This document shows positions 6,496 to 7,721 of a stretch of 7,721 bases of DNA, one piece after another. Every line of letters starts with the position of its first letter. Position 1 is the first letter of the stretch. Both the position numbers and the translations under genes were made by a program. Below the pieces are notes generated by a model, which saw only the letters and a list, made by a program, of their open reading frames with translations, ran no database searches and had not been told where the DNA came from. Source of the stretch: Chloroflexota bacterium (GTDB lineage: Bacteria; Chloroflexota; Dehalococcoidia; E44-bin15); the NCBI GenBank assembly GCA_015222405.1, contig JADFVG010000153.1:1-7721 (forward strand), in the 5' to 3' direction.

Positions 6496-7056
6496 GTGCT
6501 GAAGAGTCGAAAGGTAATACTGCGGGAAAAAAGATTAGAAGATGCTGCCAATGATTATGCCTGGCGCTGTGATGAGGAGCTTGCCCACCTTGACGCCGCT
6601 CCAGTCCAGAAGCTGCTCTTCACCGATTTTTTGGCCGATTATGCCGATGAATTGCGCTATCCCAGCCGGCGACGGTACCGCTTTGCCGTAGATGATCTGG
6701 AAGGTAAGCATATAGGCAATCTCATGTATTATGATATCGATGAAGGCAAGGGAGAGGCGGAGCTGGGGATCATGATCGGCGACCGTGACTATTGGGATCA
6801 GGGCTATGGCACCGATGCCATCATCACTGTGCTCCACCATATTTTCACTACCACAGCCCTGAAGAGAATCTACCTCCACACTCTTAACTGGAACCTCAGG
6901 GCGCAAAGGTGCTTTGAGAAATGTGGCTTTGTTACCCGGGGGCAAAAGAAACGGCATAATGGTACTTTTGTAATCATGGAGATGCACCGAAGCGCTTGGG
7001 AAGAGGGGGAAAGGGAAGCGCGATCAAAGAGTAATGCGCCCAGTGATGTCGCCTAG
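6496..7056 (+). CDS. GNAT-family N-acetyltransferase (RimJ/RimL-like)
   Basis: A 186-residue single-domain acetyl-CoA-dependent acyltransferase of the RimJ/RimL-like (Acetyltransf_3) type. The N-terminal strand VILREKRLEDA (8-18) is the usual opening. GEAELGIMIGDRDYWDQGYGTDA (86-108) forms strand beta4 and the pyrophosphate-binding turn, with G103-Y-G105. Segment LHTLNWNLRAQRCFEKCGF (127-145) matches the family's 'N-xx-A-xxx-Y-E-K-x-G-F', with Phe140 where many members have tyrosine. The protein ends with a charged tail, about 168-186. Substrates in this group include ribosomal protein N termini, amino acids, polyamines and antibiotics; nothing here picks one. The start is the GTG at 6496: the next upstream in-frame stop is the TAG at 6481, so little choice exists, although no good ribosome site precedes it. 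Possible translation by ribosomes coming from the HEAT gene would fit the 27-base gap. A terminator follows at 7079. Confidence 0.9.
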   Translation: MLKSRKVILREKRLEDAANDYAWRCDEELAHLDAAPVQKLLFTDFLADYADELRYPSRRRYRFAVDDLEGKHIGNLMYYDIDEGKGEAELGIMIGDRDYWDQGYGTDAIITVLHHIFTTTALKRIYLHTLNWNLRAQRCFEKCGFVTRGQKKRHNGTFVIMEMHRSAWEEGEREARSKSNAPSDVA

Positions 7057-7078
7057 TTGACCACGATGCCCCTTAATA

Positions 7079-7111
7079 AAGAAGCAGGAAGGTTAATCCT
7101 TCCTGCTTCTT
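7079..7111. terminator. Bidirectional intrinsic terminator between convergent genes
   Basis: A perfect 14-bp stem (AAGAAGCAGGAAGG, 7079-7092, with its complement at 7098-7111) around the 5-base loop TTAAT. It sits 22 bases past the acetyltransferase stop and 19 bases past the SDR stop on the other strand. Downstream on the minus strand the bases read TATTAAGG, adding to the T-rich end of the stem. On the plus strand the stem ends in CTTCTT without a further T-run, so termination is probably stronger for the SDR transcript. Confidence 0.8.
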
Positions 7112-7130
7112 CAAAAACCAGGAGCGATGC

Positions 7131-7721
7131 CTACGTTTTCGGCGCTTGTGGTGGTGAGGGATTGATCAAACCCGCTCCCAGAGACTTCGGTACCAGGTCA
7201 CAGAGCTCATCCACAGTCCATATCCCTTCCTTGAAAATGGATCTCCAGTTTTCTGGCTCGGAGTAGAGGGATACGTTGCCTCCAGTAACAAGGAAGTTGC
7301 GCCCATTTATATTAGCCGCCTCATCGGTGCACAGGAATACCACCATCGGTGATACTGCCTCGGGTGCCATGGCTGAAAGGTCGGGAACCCCCGCGGCCTC
7401 AGCACTGGATCCACCCACGCCCATCTTTGCTCTCTTCTCCCAGGCTGCTTGCAGCTCTGGGGTCACCGTCATCCTGGTGGCAGCGGCAGGACGAATGGCA
7501 TTGCAGGTAACGCCATACCTTCCCATGTCTCGGGCTACGGTCCTGGTGAGGCCAACAATACCCTCTTTGGCTGCGCTGTAGTTGGCCTGTCCCATATTGC
7601 CCAGACCCGATGTAGAGGAGGTGTTAACGATGCGACCGCTCCGCTGCTGCCTGAATATGACGCAGGCAGGCTTGGTGCAAGCAAAATGCCCTTTCAGGTG
7701 CACACTAATTACTGTATCCCA
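7131..7721 (-). CDS. Short-chain dehydrogenase/reductase (SDR), N-terminal part beyond window edge
   Basis: The minus-strand frame ends with TAG at 7133-7131 and is open to the right edge (196 residues visible). The GTG at 7703 is internal, because the upstream codons WDTVIS followed by VHLKGHF form the typical SDR helix alphaE start; the TGxxxGxG cofactor motif lies outside. The catalytic set is present: Ser35 in NTSSTSG, and Tyr48 and Lys52 in the YSAAK motif (numbered from the first visible residue). They are followed by GVTCNAIRP (70-78), the usual loop after beta6. Spacing between Ser and Tyr equals that of E. coli FabG. After ...NGRNFLVTGGNVSLYSEP, where many SDRs stop within a few residues, the protein runs on for about 40 residues to PPQAPKT. 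The region between the RMT segment and the last Rossmann helix (about 84-122) is also longer than in FabG. It is an NAD(P)-dependent oxidoreductase of unknown substrate, transcribed toward the acetyltransferase and unrelated to that operon. Confidence 0.9.
   Translation of the reverse strand, partial: WDTVISVHLKGHFACTKPACVIFRQQRSGRIVNTSSTSGLGNMGQANYSAAKEGIVGLTRTVARDMGRYGVTCNAIRPAAATRMTVTPELQAAWEKRAKMGVGGSSAEAAGVPDLSAMAPEAVSPMVVFLCTDEAANINGRNFLVTGGNVSLYSEPENWRSIFKEGIWTVDELCDLVPKSLGAGLINPSPPQAPKT

Noticed and set aside
7057..7266. 69-residue plus-strand open frame after the acetyltransferase
   Set aside because: It begins within the terminator region and then runs antisense to the end of the SDR gene.

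Overview
The window looks like a piece of an ordinary bacterial chromosome, probably from an uncultured or environmental lineage. GC is somewhat above half, genes are tightly packed, strong AGGAGG-type ribosome sites are common, and non-ATG starts (GTG, TTG) are unusually frequent. The protein set would fit a Chloroflexota/Dehalococcoidia-like bacterium: TldD/TldE peptidase pair, Kef-type antiporter, endonuclease III-like protein, and an SDR with a long tail. That placement is a weak impression, not a demonstrated result. I see no mobile element, CRISPR array, tRNA, rRNA or phage gene, and no gene-free stretch longer than about 150 bases.

Layout. Bases 1-2697 hold a three-gene operon on the minus strand. 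In transcription order it encodes a CPA2/Kef-type cation/proton antiporter with a TrkA-N nucleotide-binding domain, a histidine-phosphatase-superfamily enzyme, and the first 123 residues of an endonuclease III-like DNA glycosylase that runs off the left edge. The last two genes overlap by ATGA. A short divergent intergenic region (about 2698-2843) carries back-to-back sigma70-type promoters whose -35 boxes form an inverted repeat. Bases 2844-7056 hold a plus-strand operon: tldD, tldE (pmbA-like, overlapping tldD), a HEAT-repeat protein and a GNAT acetyltransferase. A 14-bp-stem terminator at 7079-7111 separates this operon from a convergent, partial SDR oxidoreductase gene that leaves the window on the right.

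Function. TldD and TldE form a heteromeric zinc metalloprotease known for degrading unfolded or linear peptides and for trimming leader peptides of some ribosomal peptide products. The HEAT protein and the acetyltransferase are close behind and could be co-expressed, but nothing in the sequence proves a joint function and no peptide precursor gene is visible. The minus-strand operon combines ion homeostasis, a phosphatase and DNA repair, a loose stress-like grouping. I do not see convincing evidence of a new biological system. The most noteworthy items are the tldD-tldE-HEAT-GNAT neighbourhood, the divergent promoter architecture and the run of non-ATG starts.
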